Origin: Aeromicrobium terrae
GTDB taxonomy: Bacteria > Actinomycetota > Actinomycetes > Propionibacteriales > Nocardioidaceae
Assembly: GCF_008039565.1 (NCBI RefSeq)
Contig: NZ_VDUX01000005.1
Coordinates: 177,108 to 241,107 of the forward strand
DNA length: 64,000 bases
Direction of reading: 5' to 3'
This document shows positions 28,831 through 37,939 of this stretch, in pieces. The notes below the pieces were generated by a model. That model was given only the letters and a program-made list of their open reading frames with translations, did no database searches and was not told the origin of the DNA. Each line of letters begins with the position of its first letter. Positions within the stretch are counted from its first letter, which is position 1. A program made the position numbers and the translations under genes.

Positions 28831-29391
28831 ATGGCAGACACCATCGAGGCCCCGCGCCTCAAGACGCGCTACCGCGAGGAGATCCTCCCGGCGCTGCGCG
28901 AGGAGTTCAGCTACGCCAACGTCATGCAGGTGCCCGGCCTGACCAAGATCGTGGTCAACATGGGCGTCGGCGAGGCGGCCCGTGACGGCAAGCTGATCGA
29001 GGGCGCCCTGCGCGACCTCACCGCGATCACCGGCCAGAAGCCGCAGGTCACCAAGGCCCGCAAGTCCATCGCGCAGTTCAAGCTGCGTGAGGGCATGCCG
29101 ATCGGCGCGCACGTCACGCTGCGCGGCGACCGCATGTGGGAGTTCCTGGACCGCCTGCTCACGCTGGCCCTGCCCCGCATCCGCGACTTCCGTGGGCTCA
29201 GCCCGCGCCAGTTCGACGGCCGCGGCAACTACACGTTCGGCCTGACCGAGCAGGTCATGTTCCACGAGATCAACCAGGACCAGGTCGATCGCTCGCGGGG
29301 CATGGACATCACGGTCGTCACCTCGGCCACGAACGACGACGAGGGACGCGCGCTGCTCAAGCAGCTCGGCTTCCCGTTCAAGGAGAACTGA
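28831..29391 (+). CDS. rplE: 50S ribosomal protein L5
   Basis: 186 residues from ATG 28831 after AAAGGAGAT; the open frame continues upstream inside rplX but has no start with a ribosome site. L5 binds 5S rRNA. The conserved [12 protein letters not shown] and [17 protein letters not shown] blocks are intact. Confidence 0.98.
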   Translation: MADTIEAPRLKTRYREEILPALREEFSYANVMQVPGLTKIVVNMGVGEAARDGKLIEGALRDLTAITGQKPQVTKARKSIAQFKLREGMPIGAHVTLRGDRMWEFLDRLLTLALPRIRDFRGLSPRQFDGRGNYTFGLTEQVMFHEINQDQVDRSRGMDITVVTSATNDDEGRALLKQLGFPFKEN

Positions 29392-29392
29392 C

Positions 29393-29578
29393 ATGGCGAA
29401 GACCGGACTCAGGAACAAGGCGGCCCGCAAGCCCAAGTTCGCGGTCCGCGGCTACACGCGCTGCCAGCGCTGCGGCCGTCCGCGCTCCGTGTACAAGAAG
29501 TTCGGCCTCTGCCGCATCTGCCTTCGCGAGATGGCGCACCGCGGCGAGCTCCCCGGCATCACCAAGAGCAGCTGGTAA
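29393..29578 (+). CDS. rpsZ: 30S ribosomal protein S14, zinc-binding (type Z)
   Basis: 61 residues, the short zinc form, with CQRCGRP and CRICLRE supplying the four Cys ligands. Actinobacteria often carry a second, zinc-free S14 elsewhere that is used under zinc starvation; none is in this window. It lies one base after rplE, with AAGGAG as ribosome site. A 67-base gap follows before rpsH. Confidence 0.97.
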   Translation: MAKTGLRNKAARKPKFAVRGYTRCQRCGRPRSVYKKFGLCRICLREMAHRGELPGITKSSW

Positions 29579-29645
29579 CCACCCCACCACCGCTGAAGGT
29601 CCCCCAGCACTGCGGGAAACCACAGCGAGAAGGAAACAACACACC

Positions 29646-30053
29646 ATGACGATGACCGACCCGATCGCCGACATGCTGACGCGTGTCCGCAACGGCAACC
29701 AGGCGTACCACGACTCCGTGAGCATGCCCTACTCCAAGCTGAAGGCCGGCGTGGCCGAGATCCTGCAGCAGGAGGGCTACATCACCGGGTTCTCGGTGGC
29801 CGAGCCGGCCGAGGGCGAGGTGGGCAAGACGCTCACCATCACCCTCAAGTACGGCCCGCACCGCGAGCGCTCGATCGCCGGCATCCGGCGCATCAGCAAG
29901 CCCGGTCTGCGCGTGTACGCGAAGTCGACCCACCTGCCCAAGGTGCTCGGCGGCCTCGGCGTGGCGATCATCTCCACGAGCCAGGGCCTCCTCACCGATC
30001 GACAGGCCAACAACAAGGGCGTAGGCGGAGAAGTTCTCGCCTACGTCTGGTGA
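29646..30053 (+). CDS. rpsH: 30S ribosomal protein S8
   Basis: 135 residues from ATG 29646 ([20 protein letters not shown]), after AGAAGGA. S8 organises the 16S central domain and in E. coli represses the spc operon. Its C-terminal [19 protein letters not shown] motif is conserved. Confidence 0.97.
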   Translation: MTMTDPIADMLTRVRNGNQAYHDSVSMPYSKLKAGVAEILQQEGYITGFSVAEPAEGEVGKTLTITLKYGPHRERSIAGIRRISKPGLRVYAKSTHLPKVLGGLGVAIISTSQGLLTDRQANNKGVGGEVLAYVW

Positions 30054-30073
30054 GAACGGAAAGGACGAGACAC

Positions 30074-30616
30074 ATGTCGCGAATCGGCAAGATGCCCGTC
30101 GCCGTTCCCATGGGCGTCGAGGTCACCATCGAAGGCCAGGACGTGCGCGTCAAGGGCCCCAAGGGCGAGCTCGCGCACCGCGTGGCCGAGCCCATCACCG
30201 TCGCCAAGGGCGATGACGGCACCCTCGAGGTCGCCCGTCCCGACGACGAGCGCAGGAGCAAGGCGCTGCACGGCCTCTCCCGCACGCTGATCAACAACAT
30301 GGTGGTCGGCGTGACCGAGGGCTACGAGAAGAAGCTCGAGATCGTCGGCGTCGGCTACCGCGTGCTCTCCAAGGGCCCCGCGGCGCTGGAGCTGCAGCTC
30401 GGCTTCAGCCACCCCGTGCCGTTCGAGGCTCCCGAGGGCATCACCTTCCAGGTGGAGTCCCCGGTGAAGTTCTCGGTGCACGGCATCGACAAGCAGCTCG
30501 TCGGCGAGGTCGCCGCGAACATCCGCAAGATCCGCAAGCCCGAGCCGTACAAGGGCAAGGGCGTGCGCTACGCCGGCGAGCGCGTGCTGCGCAAGGCCGG
30601 AAAGGCTGGTAAGTGA
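30074..30616 (+). CDS. rplF: 50S ribosomal protein L6
   Basis: 180 residues from ATG 30074 after GGAAAGGA. It has the two tandem L6 repeats, and the C-terminal [15 protein letters not shown] block that contacts 23S rRNA near the GTPase centre is intact. Confidence 0.98.
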   Translation: MSRIGKMPVAVPMGVEVTIEGQDVRVKGPKGELAHRVAEPITVAKGDDGTLEVARPDDERRSKALHGLSRTLINNMVVGVTEGYEKKLEIVGVGYRVLSKGPAALELQLGFSHPVPFEAPEGITFQVESPVKFSVHGIDKQLVGEVAANIRKIRKPEPYKGKGVRYAGERVLRKAGKAGK

Positions 30617-30618
30617 CC

Positions 30619-31002
30619 ATGGCCATCTCGATCAAGCACCGCAAGCACACCGCCGACCGTGTGGCGTCGCGTCAGCGTCGTCAGGTCCGCGGCCGCAAGC
30701 ACATCCAGGGCTCGGCCGAGCGGCCGCGCCTGGTGGTCACGCGCTCGAGCAAGCACATCGTCGCGCAGGTCGTCAACGACCTCGAGGGCCGCACGCTCGC
30801 GTCGGCCTCGACGATGGAGGCCGATCTGCGCGCGTCCAGCGACGACAAGACGGCCAAGGCACGCAAGGTCGGCGAGCTCGTCGCCGATCGCGCCAAGGCC
30901 GCCGGCATCGAGACCGTGGTCTTCGACCGCGCCGGCAACAAGTACGCAGGACGCGTCGCGGCACTCGCCGACGGCGCCCGTGAAGCAGGTCTGGAGTTCT
31001 GA
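30619..31002 (+). CDS. rplR: 50S ribosomal protein L18
   Basis: 127 residues from ATG 30619 ([15 protein letters not shown]), the conserved family start. GTG 30613, overlapping the rplF stop and six bases after AAAGG, would add two residues and cannot be excluded. L18 carries 5S rRNA into the 50S subunit with L5. The stop overlaps rpsE by one base. Confidence 0.95.
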   Translation: MAISIKHRKHTADRVASRQRRQVRGRKHIQGSAERPRLVVTRSSKHIVAQVVNDLEGRTLASASTMEADLRASSDDKTAKARKVGELVADRAKAAGIETVVFDRAGNKYAGRVAALADGAREAGLEF

Positions 31003-31628
31003 TGACTGTGCAGCAGCCCAACACCTCCCGCAGGGGAGGCGGCGACCGCCGCGGTGGCCGCGGCGACCGTGGCGGCGACAAGTCCAACTACATCGAGAAG
31101 GTCGTCACGATCAACCGTGTCGCCAAGGTGGTCAAGGGTGGACGTCGGTTCAGCTTCACCGCCCTGGTGATCGTCGGTGACGGCGACGGCCAGGTCGGTG
31201 TCGGCTACGGCAAGGCCAAGGAGGTGCCCACCGCGATCGCGAAGGGTGTCGAGGAGGCGAAGAAGAACTTCTTCCGCGTCCCCCGCATCCAGGGCACCAT
31301 CCCGCACCCGGTCCAGGGTGAGAAGGCCGCCGGCGTCGTGTTCCTGCGCCCGGCCTCGCCCGGTACCGGTGTCATCGCCGGTGGTCCGGTGCGTGCCGTG
31401 CTGGAGGCCGCCGGCATCCACGACGTGCTCAGCAAGTCGCTCGGCTCCTCGAACGCCATCAACATCGTCCACGCGACGGTGGAGGCGCTCCGCAGCCTCG
31501 AGTCGCCCGAGGACGTGGCCCAGCGCCGCGGCCTGACGGTCGAGGAGGTCGCCCCGGCGGCCCTCCTGCGTGCCGGTGAGCAGGGTGTCGCCGAGGCCGC
31601 CAAGGCCGAGGCCGAGGTGGGTGCGTGA
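31002..31628 (+). CDS. rpsE: 30S ribosomal protein S5
   Basis: 208 residues. An Arg/Gly-rich N-terminal segment (about 8-26) precedes the double-stranded RNA-binding S5 domain ([18 protein letters not shown]) and the C-terminal domain. A short Ala/Glu-rich tail makes it longer than the E. coli protein (167 residues). S5 acts in mRNA unwinding and fidelity. Confidence 0.97.
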   Translation: MTVQQPNTSRRGGGDRRGGRGDRGGDKSNYIEKVVTINRVAKVVKGGRRFSFTALVIVGDGDGQVGVGYGKAKEVPTAIAKGVEEAKKNFFRVPRIQGTIPHPVQGEKAAGVVFLRPASPGTGVIAGGPVRAVLEAAGIHDVLSKSLGSSNAINIVHATVEALRSLESPEDVAQRRGLTVEEVAPAALLRAGEQGVAEAAKAEAEVGA

Positions 31629-31810
31629 TGACGAAGCTCCAGATCACCCAGGTTCGTTCGGCGATCGGTCGCCAGCAGAACCAGCGGCACACCTTGCGGT
31701 CGCTGGGTCTCAAGCGCATCGGCGACGTCGTCGTCAAGGAGGATCGTCCCGAGATCCGCGGCATGGCCGAGTCCATCCCGCACCTCGTGGACCTCAAGGA
31801 GGTTGACTGA
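31628..31810 (+). CDS. rpmD: 50S ribosomal protein L30
   Basis: 60 residues from ATG 31628, overlapping the rpsE stop (TGATG). The typical LKITQVRS-like start and [15 protein letters not shown] are seen. The protein is small and single-domain, at the 50S surface. Confidence 0.96.
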   Translation: MTKLQITQVRSAIGRQQNQRHTLRSLGLKRIGDVVVKEDRPEIRGMAESIPHLVDLKEVD

Positions 31811-31811
31811 C

Positions 31812-32252
31812 ATGGCGCTCAAGCTGCATCACCTGCGCCCGGCCCCCGGGGCCAAGACCGCCAAGACCCGCGTGGGTCGTGGTGAGGGCTCGAAGGGCAA
31901 GACCGCCGGTCGTGGCACCAAGGGCACCAAGGCTCGCTACCAGGTCTCTGAGGCGTTCGAGGGCGGCCAGACGCCGCTGCACATGCGCCTGCCGAAGCTG
32001 AAGGGGTTCACGAACCCGTTCCGCGTCGAGTACCAGGTCGTGAACGTGGGCCGCATCGCCTCGCTGTTCCCGGAGGGTGGCGCCGTCGACCTCGACGCGC
32101 TGGTCTCCAAGGGCGCGGTCCGCAAGGGCCAGCCCGTCAAGGTGCTCGGCAACGGCGACATCGACGTCGCCGTGCAGGTCTCGGCACACCAGTTCTCCGG
32201 CTCGGCCAAGACCAAGATCGAGGCCGCCGGGGGCAGCGTCACCGAGCTCTGA
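31812..32252 (+). CDS. rplO: 50S ribosomal protein L15
   Basis: 146 residues from ATG 31812. It has the Gly/Lys-rich N-terminal extension ([18 protein letters not shown]) that penetrates 23S rRNA, and the globular C-terminal domain. It lies one base after rpmD and is followed by a hairpin before secY. Confidence 0.97.
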   Translation: MALKLHHLRPAPGAKTAKTRVGRGEGSKGKTAGRGTKGTKARYQVSEAFEGGQTPLHMRLPKLKGFTNPFRVEYQVVNVGRIASLFPEGGAVDLDALVSKGAVRKGQPVKVLGNGDIDVAVQVSAHQFSGSAKTKIEAAGGSVTEL

Positions 32253-32260
32253 CGTCTTGC

Positions 32261-32282
32261 AGCCGGCCCCCAGGGGCCGGCT
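32261..32282 (+). terminator. Hairpin between rplO and secY (terminator or attenuator)
   Basis: A perfect 10-bp stem (AGCCGGCCCC with GGGGCCGGCT, two-base loop) followed by GTTAGAGT. With TTGCAG just upstream (32257-32262) and TAGAGT (32285-32290) 22 bp away, a secY promoter is possible, but the spacing is poor. It could make secY expression partly independent. Confidence 0.5.
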
Positions 32283-32320
32283 GTTAGAGTCACCACGCCC
32301 GTCTCAGGAGGATCTCGCTC

Positions 32321-33625
32321 GTGCTCAGCGCCTTTGCCAACGCGTTCCGGACACCGGACCTGCGTCGCAAGCTTCTGTTCGTGCTGGGCATCGTGGTGCT
32401 GTTCCGCCTCGGCTCGACCCTGCCGGCGCCCGGCATCGACGTCGGCAACGTCCAGAAGTGCGTCGACCTCGCGTCCCAGGGTGAGAACAGCAGCCTGTTC
32501 GCCCTGATCAACGTGTTCTCCGGCGGCGCGCTCCTGCAGCTCACCGTGTTCGCGCTGGGCATCATGCCCTACATCACCGCGAGCATCATCCTGCAGCTGC
32601 TCGTCGTCGTGATCCCGCGGCTGGAGGCCCTCAAGAAGGAGGGCCAGGCCGGCCAGGCGAAGATCACGCAGTACACGCGCTACCTCACGCTGGGCCTGGC
32701 GATCCTGCAGGCCACCGGCATCGTGGCGCTCGCCCGCAGCGGCCAGCTCTTCGGCGGCGCCGACTGCGGCGACCTCCTCTACAAGCCCGACTCGATCCCG
32801 GCGTTCCTCCTCATCGTCCTGACGATGGTGGCGGGCACGGCCGTGATCATGTGGCTCGGCGAGCTCATCACCGACCGCGGTATCGGCAACGGCATGTCGA
32901 TCCTGATCTTCACCCAGGTCGTCGCCACCTTCCCCGGCGCCCTGTGGCTCATCAAGACCCAGAAGGGCTGGACCACCTTCATCATGGTGATGCTGGTCGG
33001 CCTGGTCGTGGTCGCGGCCGTCATCTTCATGGAGCAGGCGCAGCGCCGCATCCCGGTGCAGTACGCCAAGCGCATGGTCGGCCGCCGCATGTTCGGCGGC
33101 TCGTCCACCTACATCCCGCTGAAGGTCAACCAGGCCGGCATCATCCCGGTCATCTTCTCCTCGAGCCTGCTGTACCTGCCGGCGCTGTACGCCCAGTTCC
33201 AGCCCGAGGGCACCGGCTCGGCATGGATCACCAGCCACCTCGTGCGGGGCGACCACCCGTACTACATGATCACGTACTTCGCGTTGACCGTGTTCTTCAC
33301 GTACTTCTACGTGGCGATCACCTTCAACCCGGAGGAAGTCGCCGACAACATGAAGAAGTACGGCGGCTTCATCCCCGGCATCCGTGCCGGCCGTCCGACC
33401 CAGGACTACCTCGCCTACGTCCTCAGCCGCATCACGGCCCCGGGCGCTGCGTACCTCGGCCTCATCGCGTTGATCCCGATGATCGCCATCGCGTTGCTGA
33501 ACGCGAGCCAGAACTTCCCCTTCGGCGGCACGACGATCCTGATCATCGTCGGCGTCGGGCTCGACACCGTGAAGCAGATCGAGAGCCAGCTCCAGCAGCG
33601 AAACTACGAAGGGTTCTTGCGCTGA
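32321..33625 (+). CDS. secY: Preprotein translocase subunit SecY
   Basis: 434 residues with ten membrane helices, the pore of the Sec export channel. GTG 32321 follows a near-perfect AGGAGGA site. The conserved plug and loop regions (GGALLQLTVFALGIMPYITASI; PIRQTQ-like basic loops; PTQDYLAYVLSRIT) are present. It overlaps adk by one base. Confidence 0.98.
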   Translation: MLSAFANAFRTPDLRRKLLFVLGIVVLFRLGSTLPAPGIDVGNVQKCVDLASQGENSSLFALINVFSGGALLQLTVFALGIMPYITASIILQLLVVVIPRLEALKKEGQAGQAKITQYTRYLTLGLAILQATGIVALARSGQLFGGADCGDLLYKPDSIPAFLLIVLTMVAGTAVIMWLGELITDRGIGNGMSILIFTQVVATFPGALWLIKTQKGWTTFIMVMLVGLVVVAAVIFMEQAQRRIPVQYAKRMVGRRMFGGSSTYIPLKVNQAGIIPVIFSSSLLYLPALYAQFQPEGTGSAWITSHLVRGDHPYYMITYFALTVFFTYFYVAITFNPEEVADNMKKYGGFIPGIRAGRPTQDYLAYVLSRITAPGAAYLGLIALIPMIAIALLNASQNFPFGGTTILIIVGVGLDTVKQIESQLQQRNYEGFLR

Positions 33626-34203
33626 TGCGCCTGATCATCATGGGCCCGCCGGGCGCGGGCAAGGGGACGCAGGCGGAGGCCCTGGCCGACCGCATCGGGG
33701 GCGCCCACATCTCCACCGGCGACATCTTCCGTGCCAACGTCGCCGACCGCACCGAGCTCGGGCTCACCGCCCAGCGCTACATGGACGCCGGCGAGTACGT
33801 GCCCGACGAGGTCACGAACGCCATGGTGAAGGACCGGCTGTCGCAGGACGACGCCCGCGAGTCGTTCATCCTCGACGGCTACCCGCGGACGCTCGACCAG
33901 GTCTCCACGCTCGACGGCATCCTCGACGAGCTCGACCGACCGCTCGACGTCGTGCTGGCGCTGACGGTCGACTCCGAGGAGCTCATCGGCCGGCTGCTGA
34001 AGCGCGCGCAGACGAGCGGTCGCGCCGACGACACCGAAGAGGTCATCCGGCACCGCCAGGAGGTCTACACGGCCGAGACCTCGCCGCTGCTCGAGGTGTA
34101 CCGCGACCGCGGCATCCTCCGGGAGGTCGACGGCATGGGCGACATCGACGAGGTCGCGCGGCGCATCGACGAGGCCCTCGAGGCCGACTCAGTCGACGCC
34201 TGA
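33625..34203 (+). CDS. adk: Adenylate kinase
   Basis: 192 residues, the short form without a LID domain that is usual in actinobacteria. It has P-loop GPPGAGKGTQ (7-16), the AMP-binding region and the conserved DGYPRT. It interconverts ATP, AMP and ADP. The ATG lies within the secY stop (TGATG). Confidence 0.97.
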   Translation: MRLIIMGPPGAGKGTQAEALADRIGGAHISTGDIFRANVADRTELGLTAQRYMDAGEYVPDEVTNAMVKDRLSQDDARESFILDGYPRTLDQVSTLDGILDELDRPLDVVLALTVDSEELIGRLLKRAQTSGRADDTEEVIRHRQEVYTAETSPLLEVYRDRGILREVDGMGDIDEVARRIDEALEADSVDA

Positions 34204-34216
34204 CCGCCTCTTCCTC

Positions 34217-35008
34217 ATGGGCTTGTTCGGCCGGCGGGGCGTCGAGATCAAGACGCCCGAGCAGATCGCGGTCATGCGCGAGGCCGGGCTGGTCGTCGCC
34301 CGCACGCTGCAGGCCGTGCGTGAGGCCGTGGCTCCAGGCGTGAGCACCGCAGAGCTCGACTCGCTCGCCCACGACACCATCCGCGCGCACGGCGCCACCT
34401 CCAACTTCCTCGGCTACGGCGCCGGCTCCGGGGTCCAGGGGTTCCCGGGCGTGATCTGCACGTCGGTGAACGACGAGGTCGTGCACGGCATCCCGGGTCC
34501 GCGCGTGCTGCGCGACGGCGACGTCGTGTCCATCGACTGCGGCGCGATCGTCGACGGCTGGCACGGCGATTCCGCCATCACCGTCGCGGTGGGCGAGGCG
34601 GCACCGGAGCTCACCGAGCTGATCCGCGTCACGGAGCAGGCGATGCTCCAGGGGATCGCGGCGGCCCGGCCCGGCGGTCGCGTCACGGACATCGGCCACG
34701 CCGTGCAGACGTACGTGGAGTCGCAGGGCTCCTACGGCATCGTCGAGGGCTACACCGGCCACGGCATCGGCACGGCCATGCACCAGGCGCCGGACGTCCC
34801 GAACGTCGGCCCCGCCGGCCGCGGGCCCAAGCTCGTACCGGGCATCGCGCTCGCCGTCGAGCCGATGATCACGCTGGGCGGCGCCGCCACCCGCACGTTG
34901 GACGACGACTGGACGGTCGTCACCACCGACGGCTCCTGGGCCGCGCACTTCGAGCACACCTTCGCCCTCACAGAAGACGGTCCGGTGGTGCTCACAGCGC
35001 TAGGCTGA
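34217..35008 (+). CDS. map: Methionine aminopeptidase, type I
   Basis: 263 residues. The pita-bread fold metal ligands are visible: Asp in SIDCGAIVDGWHGDSA (two Asp), His in GHGIGTAMH, Glu in AVEPMI and the C-terminal Glu in AHFEHTFA. It removes the initiator Met from new proteins. It lies 13 bases after adk. In many actinobacteria infA follows; here three accessory genes intervene. Confidence 0.96.
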   Translation: MGLFGRRGVEIKTPEQIAVMREAGLVVARTLQAVREAVAPGVSTAELDSLAHDTIRAHGATSNFLGYGAGSGVQGFPGVICTSVNDEVVHGIPGPRVLRDGDVVSIDCGAIVDGWHGDSAITVAVGEAAPELTELIRVTEQAMLQGIAAARPGGRVTDIGHAVQTYVESQGSYGIVEGYTGHGIGTAMHQAPDVPNVGPAGRGPKLVPGIALAVEPMITLGGAATRTLDDDWTVVTTDGSWAAHFEHTFALTEDGPVVLTALG

Positions 35009-35014
35009 CCGCTC

Positions 35015-35920
35015 ATGGACGTCGTGCGCGCGCCGGACGAGCGCTTCGCGAACCTGCCGGGCTATCCGTTCGAGCCGCACTGGGTCGACGTCCCGGCCCC
35101 CGACGGCCTGATGCTGCGCATGCACTACGTCGACGAGGGGCCGCGCGACGGCCAGGTCGTCGTGCTGCTGCACGGCGAGCCGACGTGGAGCTACCTGTAC
35201 CGCACGATGATCCCGCCGCTCGTCGAGGCCGGGCACCGCGTGCTCGCGCCGGACCTCATCGGGTTCGGCCGCTCCGACCAGCCGGTCGAGCGCTCGGCGT
35301 ACACCTACCAGCGCCACGTCACCTGGGTCGTCGCCTGGATGGACGCGCTCGAGCTGCAGGACGTCACTCCTTTCGTGCAGGACTGGGGCTCGCTCATCGG
35401 CCTGCGCATCGTGGGGGAGCAGCCGGAGCGCTTCGCCCGTGTCATGGTCGGCAACGGCTTCCTGCCCACCGCCGACCGCAAGGCGGGCCGGGCGTTCGGC
35501 ATCTGGCGCGCGTTCGCGCGCTGGTCGCCGGTCTTCCCGGTCGGCCGCATCGTGAAGACCGGCACCGTCACCGACGTCCCCAAGGACGTCCTGGCCGGCT
35601 ACGACGCCCCGTTCCCGTCGCGACGCCACCTCGCCGGCGCCCGGGCCTTCCCGAACCTGGTGCCCACCGAGCCCGACGACGTCGCCGTGCCCGCGAACCG
35701 CGCGGCCTGGGAGGCGCTGGGTCGGTTCGAGAAGCCGTTCCTGTGCGTCTTCGGGGAGAACGACCCGATCCTCGGCCGCGGAGACCGGCCGCTGATCGCC
35801 CACGTGCCCGGCGCCCAGGGACAGCCCCACGACCGCATCCGCGGCGGCCACTTCATCCAGGAGGACGCCGGACCCGAGCTGGCCCGCCGACTGGTCGACT
35901 GGATGGCCCGCACGCGCTGA
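35015..35920 (+). CDS. Haloalkane dehalogenase, DhlA-like (HLD-I)
   Basis: 301 residues of alpha/beta-hydrolase fold. The HGEPTW oxyanion motif (53-58), nucleophile Asp123 with Trp124 in [10 protein letters not shown], acid Asp250 in GENDP and base His279 in RGGHFIQED match the DhlA-type haloalkane dehalogenases, which hydrolyse carbon-halogen bonds to alcohol and halide. Many genomic members have unknown native substrates. It starts six bases after map, and a TAGGCT box (35001-35006) lies eight bases upstream, so it may have its own promoter. A perfect palindrome follows its stop. Confidence 0.88.
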   Translation: MDVVRAPDERFANLPGYPFEPHWVDVPAPDGLMLRMHYVDEGPRDGQVVVLLHGEPTWSYLYRTMIPPLVEAGHRVLAPDLIGFGRSDQPVERSAYTYQRHVTWVVAWMDALELQDVTPFVQDWGSLIGLRIVGEQPERFARVMVGNGFLPTADRKAGRAFGIWRAFARWSPVFPVGRIVKTGTVTDVPKDVLAGYDAPFPSRRHLAGARAFPNLVPTEPDDVAVPANRAAWEALGRFEKPFLCVFGENDPILGRGDRPLIAHVPGAQGQPHDRIRGGHFIQEDAGPELARRLVDWMARTR

Positions 35921-35921
35921 C

Positions 35922-35970
35922 AGTGACGTTTTCGCCCGGTTTTCGTCGAAAACCGGGCGAAAACGTCACT
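35922..35970. terminator. Perfect 24-bp-arm palindrome between convergent genes (probable bidirectional terminator)
   Basis: Arms 35922-35945 and 35947-35970 are exact reverse complements around a single T. The left arm starts AGTGACGTTTTCGCCC, and each arm contains two T/A runs. It fills the gap between the ends of the dehalogenase and the dimethylarginine hydrolase, so a two-way terminator is likely. The perfect symmetry also fits a dispersed repeat. Confidence 0.75.
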
Positions 35971-35989
35971 CCCAGCGGGGACGCATCCG

Positions 35990-36847
35990 TCAGGCGTGCA
36001 GCTCCATCGTGCAGCACTTCACGCTGCCGCCGGACTTGAGCAGCTCGCCCAGGTCCACGGGCACCGGGGCGTAGCCGCGGTCGCGCAGCGCGCCGGCCAG
36101 CTCGATCGCGGCGGACGGCAGGACGACGTGCAGGCCGTCGCTGACCGCGTTGAGGCCGAGCACGAGAGCATCGAGCTCGCTCACGATCAGCGCGTCCGGG
36201 AACAGGTCGCGCAGCGTGCGGCGGCTGTGCGGGCTGAAGGCGCCGGGGAAGTAGGCGATGTCGGCCGGAGCGTCGCCCGTGCCGTCGTCGAGCACCGCGA
36301 GCGCGGTGTCGAGGTGGTAGAAGCGCGGGTCGACGAGCTCGAGCGAGACGACGGGCCGGTCGAGCACCTCGGCGGCCTCGACATGGGCCTCCAGGGACGT
36401 GCGGAAGCCGGTGCCGGCCAGGATCATCGAGCCGAGCACGAGAAAGTCGCCCTCGCCCTCGTTGGTGTGCGCGGGGTCGACGACGTCATGGCCCGCGTCC
36501 CGGAGGAACGCGGTGAACGCGGCGGCCTCGGCCTGTCGCTCGGGGTGGCGGAACTTCGCCCCGTAGGTGCGGCCGCCGACGGTGAGGCCGCCGTTCGCGG
36601 CGAAGACCATGTCGGGCTGGCCGGGGGCGGGGCTCACGAGGTCGACCCGGTGGCCGAGGGCGAGGTAGGCGTGCCGCAGGACGTCCCACTGCACGGTCGC
36701 GCGCTCGGCGTCGACCGGGACGCTGGCGTCCATCCAGGGGTTGATCGCGTACTCGACGGCGAAGTGCGTGGGCGGGCACATGACGTAGTGACGGGTGCGG
36801 GCCTGGCGAGCCGGCCTGGGTGACAGGCGGGTGTCGAGCACGGTCAT
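35990..36847 (-). CDS. ddaH: N(G),N(G)-dimethylarginine dimethylaminohydrolase
   Basis: 285 residues from the ATG at 36847, which follows GGGAGGG; longer starts up to 36907 lack a site. It is an amidinotransferase-superfamily (beta/alpha propeller) protein with catalytic His178 (RFYHLDTAL) and the catalytic Cys in GGSVKCCTMELH (278 or 279). The MVFAANGG and EGEGDFL blocks bind the guanidino substrate. It cleaves dimethylarginine to citrulline and dimethylamine. Free arginine or ornithine-pathway substrates are an alternative. It is divergent from an Lrp/AsnC regulator, which probably controls it. Confidence 0.85.
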   Translation of the reverse strand: MTVLDTRLSPRPARQARTRHYVMCPPTHFAVEYAINPWMDASVPVDAERATVQWDVLRHAYLALGHRVDLVSPAPGQPDMVFAANGGLTVGGRTYGAKFRHPERQAEAAAFTAFLRDAGHDVVDPAHTNEGEGDFLVLGSMILAGTGFRTSLEAHVEAAEVLDRPVVSLELVDPRFYHLDTALAVLDDGTGDAPADIAYFPGAFSPHSRRTLRDLFPDALIVSELDALVLGLNAVSDGLHVVLPSAAIELAGALRDRGYAPVPVDLGELLKSGGSVKCCTMELHA

Positions 36848-36954
36848 GGGCGTCCCTCCCTCGGACTGCGGATGCAACAGATCAATGCTAGAGGGCCGTC
36901 GTGGCACAGCACGAACCCGAAATCGACCGTATCAGTGGTGAATTCTTGCGTCGA

Positions 36955-36985
36955 TTGAGGATCGGCGGCGATTTCTTGCAAGACT
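36955..36985 (+). promoter_or_regulatory. Promoter and possible operator of the Lrp/AsnC gene
   Basis: TTGAGG (36955-36960), 19 bp, AAGACT (36980-36985). The ATG at 36992 lies six bases beyond, so the mRNA would be leaderless. ATTCTTGCG (36942-36950) and ATTTCTTGCA (36971-36980) are imperfect direct repeats about 29 bp apart, candidate binding sites for the regulator itself. Confidence 0.5.
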
Positions 36986-36991
36986 GACCTC

Positions 36992-37447
36992 ATGGATGCC
37001 GTGGACCGCAAGATCATCGACTGCCTCGTCGCCGACGGGCGCTCCGGATACGCCGCGATCGGCGACCAGGTCGGCCTCTCCGCCCCGGCGGTGAAGCGCC
37101 GCGTGGACCGACTCGTCGACGACGGCGTGATCAGGGGCTTCACGGCCGTGCTCGACGCCGCTCACCTGGGCTGGACCACCGAGGCGTACGTCGAGGTGCA
37201 CTGCAATGGCACCATCGCCCCCGACGAGCTGCGGGCGTCGTTCTCGCGGGTGCCCGAGGTGCACGCCGCGGCCACGGTCTCCGGGCCGGCCGACGCGATC
37301 CTGCACATCGTCGCCCGCGACGTCCGCGACCTCGAGCGCGCCCTGGAACGTGTGCGTGTGGAGACCGCCAACGTCGACCACACCAACACCTCGATCGTCC
37401 TGTCCCGCCTGATCGGGGGAGCGGGAAGCAACCCGGTGGTCGAGTGA
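36992..37447 (+). CDS. Lrp/AsnC family transcriptional regulator
   Basis: 151 residues: N-terminal winged helix (AVDRKIIDCLVADGRSGYAAI; SAPAVKRRVDRL) and C-terminal RAM ligand-binding domain (about 65-140; GPADAILHIVARDVRDLE). Such regulators sense amino acids. The divergent ddaH suggests arginine, methylated arginine or a product as ligand. The last residues (PVVE and stop) come from a REP-like repeat. Confidence 0.9.
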   Translation: MDAVDRKIIDCLVADGRSGYAAIGDQVGLSAPAVKRRVDRLVDDGVIRGFTAVLDAAHLGWTTEAYVEVHCNGTIAPDELRASFSRVPEVHAAATVSGPADAILHIVARDVRDLERALERVRVETANVDHTNTSIVLSRLIGGAGSNPVVE

Positions 37448-37530
37448 CCTGACGGGGTCTCGTCACCCTGACGCCTTCGGCGTGACGCGCTCGACCTCCT
37501 CCGGCGCTCGCTCGCAGAGCTCGCGCCGCC
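37435..37530. repeat. REP-like repeat, degenerate copy
   Basis: It begins GGTGGTCGAGTGACC and continues through GACGCCTTCGGCGTGACGC (small hairpin) and CTCGACC to GGCGCTCGCTCGCAGAGC. It shares GGTGGTCGAG and the GCTCGC core with 15896-15992 and 8846-8960. It covers the stop of the Lrp gene and ends eight bases before the infA -35 box. Confidence 0.55.
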
Positions 37531-37537
37531 TGCGGAT

Positions 37538-37567
37538 TTGAATACCGCCTGGTGACCGGCGTAGACT
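37538..37567 (+). promoter_or_regulatory. Predicted infA promoter
   Basis: -35 TTGAAT (37538-37543), 18 bp, -10 TAGACT (37562-37567). It would give a leader of about 105 bases for the infA-rpmJ-alpha operon. Confidence 0.7.
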
Positions 37568-37678
37568 TACCTGTCGGCCTAGTCAGGCACGTCCTCCCTG
37601 CTCCGGGTCCGCGAAAGCGGATGGGGCAGACACGTGTCAGGCGCCGGCCGACCGACGAAGCGAACGAAGAAGGGTTGC

Positions 37679-37900
37679 ATGGCGAAGAAGGAAGGCGTCA
37701 TCGAGATGGAGGGCGCCGTGGTCGAGGCGCTGCCCAACGCGATGTTCCGCGTGGAGCTGGCCAACGGTCACAAGGTCCTCGCGCACATCAGCGGCAAGAT
37801 GCGCCAGCACTACATCCGGATCCTCCCCGAGGACCGGGTCGTGGTGGAGCTCTCGCCGTACGACCTCTCCCGCGGTCGCATCGTCTACCGATACAAGTGA
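37679..37900 (+). CDS. infA: Translation initiation factor IF-1
   Basis: 73 residues from ATG 37679, after GAAGAAGGG. A single OB-fold with the canonical sequence ([32 protein letters not shown]). IF-1 occupies the 30S A site during initiation. It is first in its operon. Confidence 0.98.
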   Translation: MAKKEGVIEMEGAVVEALPNAMFRVELANGHKVLAHISGKMRQHYIRILPEDRVVVELSPYDLSRGRIVYRYK

Positions 37901-37939
37901 ACGTCCGTACACGTTCAGAGACCCGAAAGCAGTTCTGAC

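Noticed and set aside
30613..31002. GTG 30613 as start of L18
   Set aside because: Possible by spacing from AAAGG, but the family begins MA-x-SIKHRK, so ATG 30619 was preferred.
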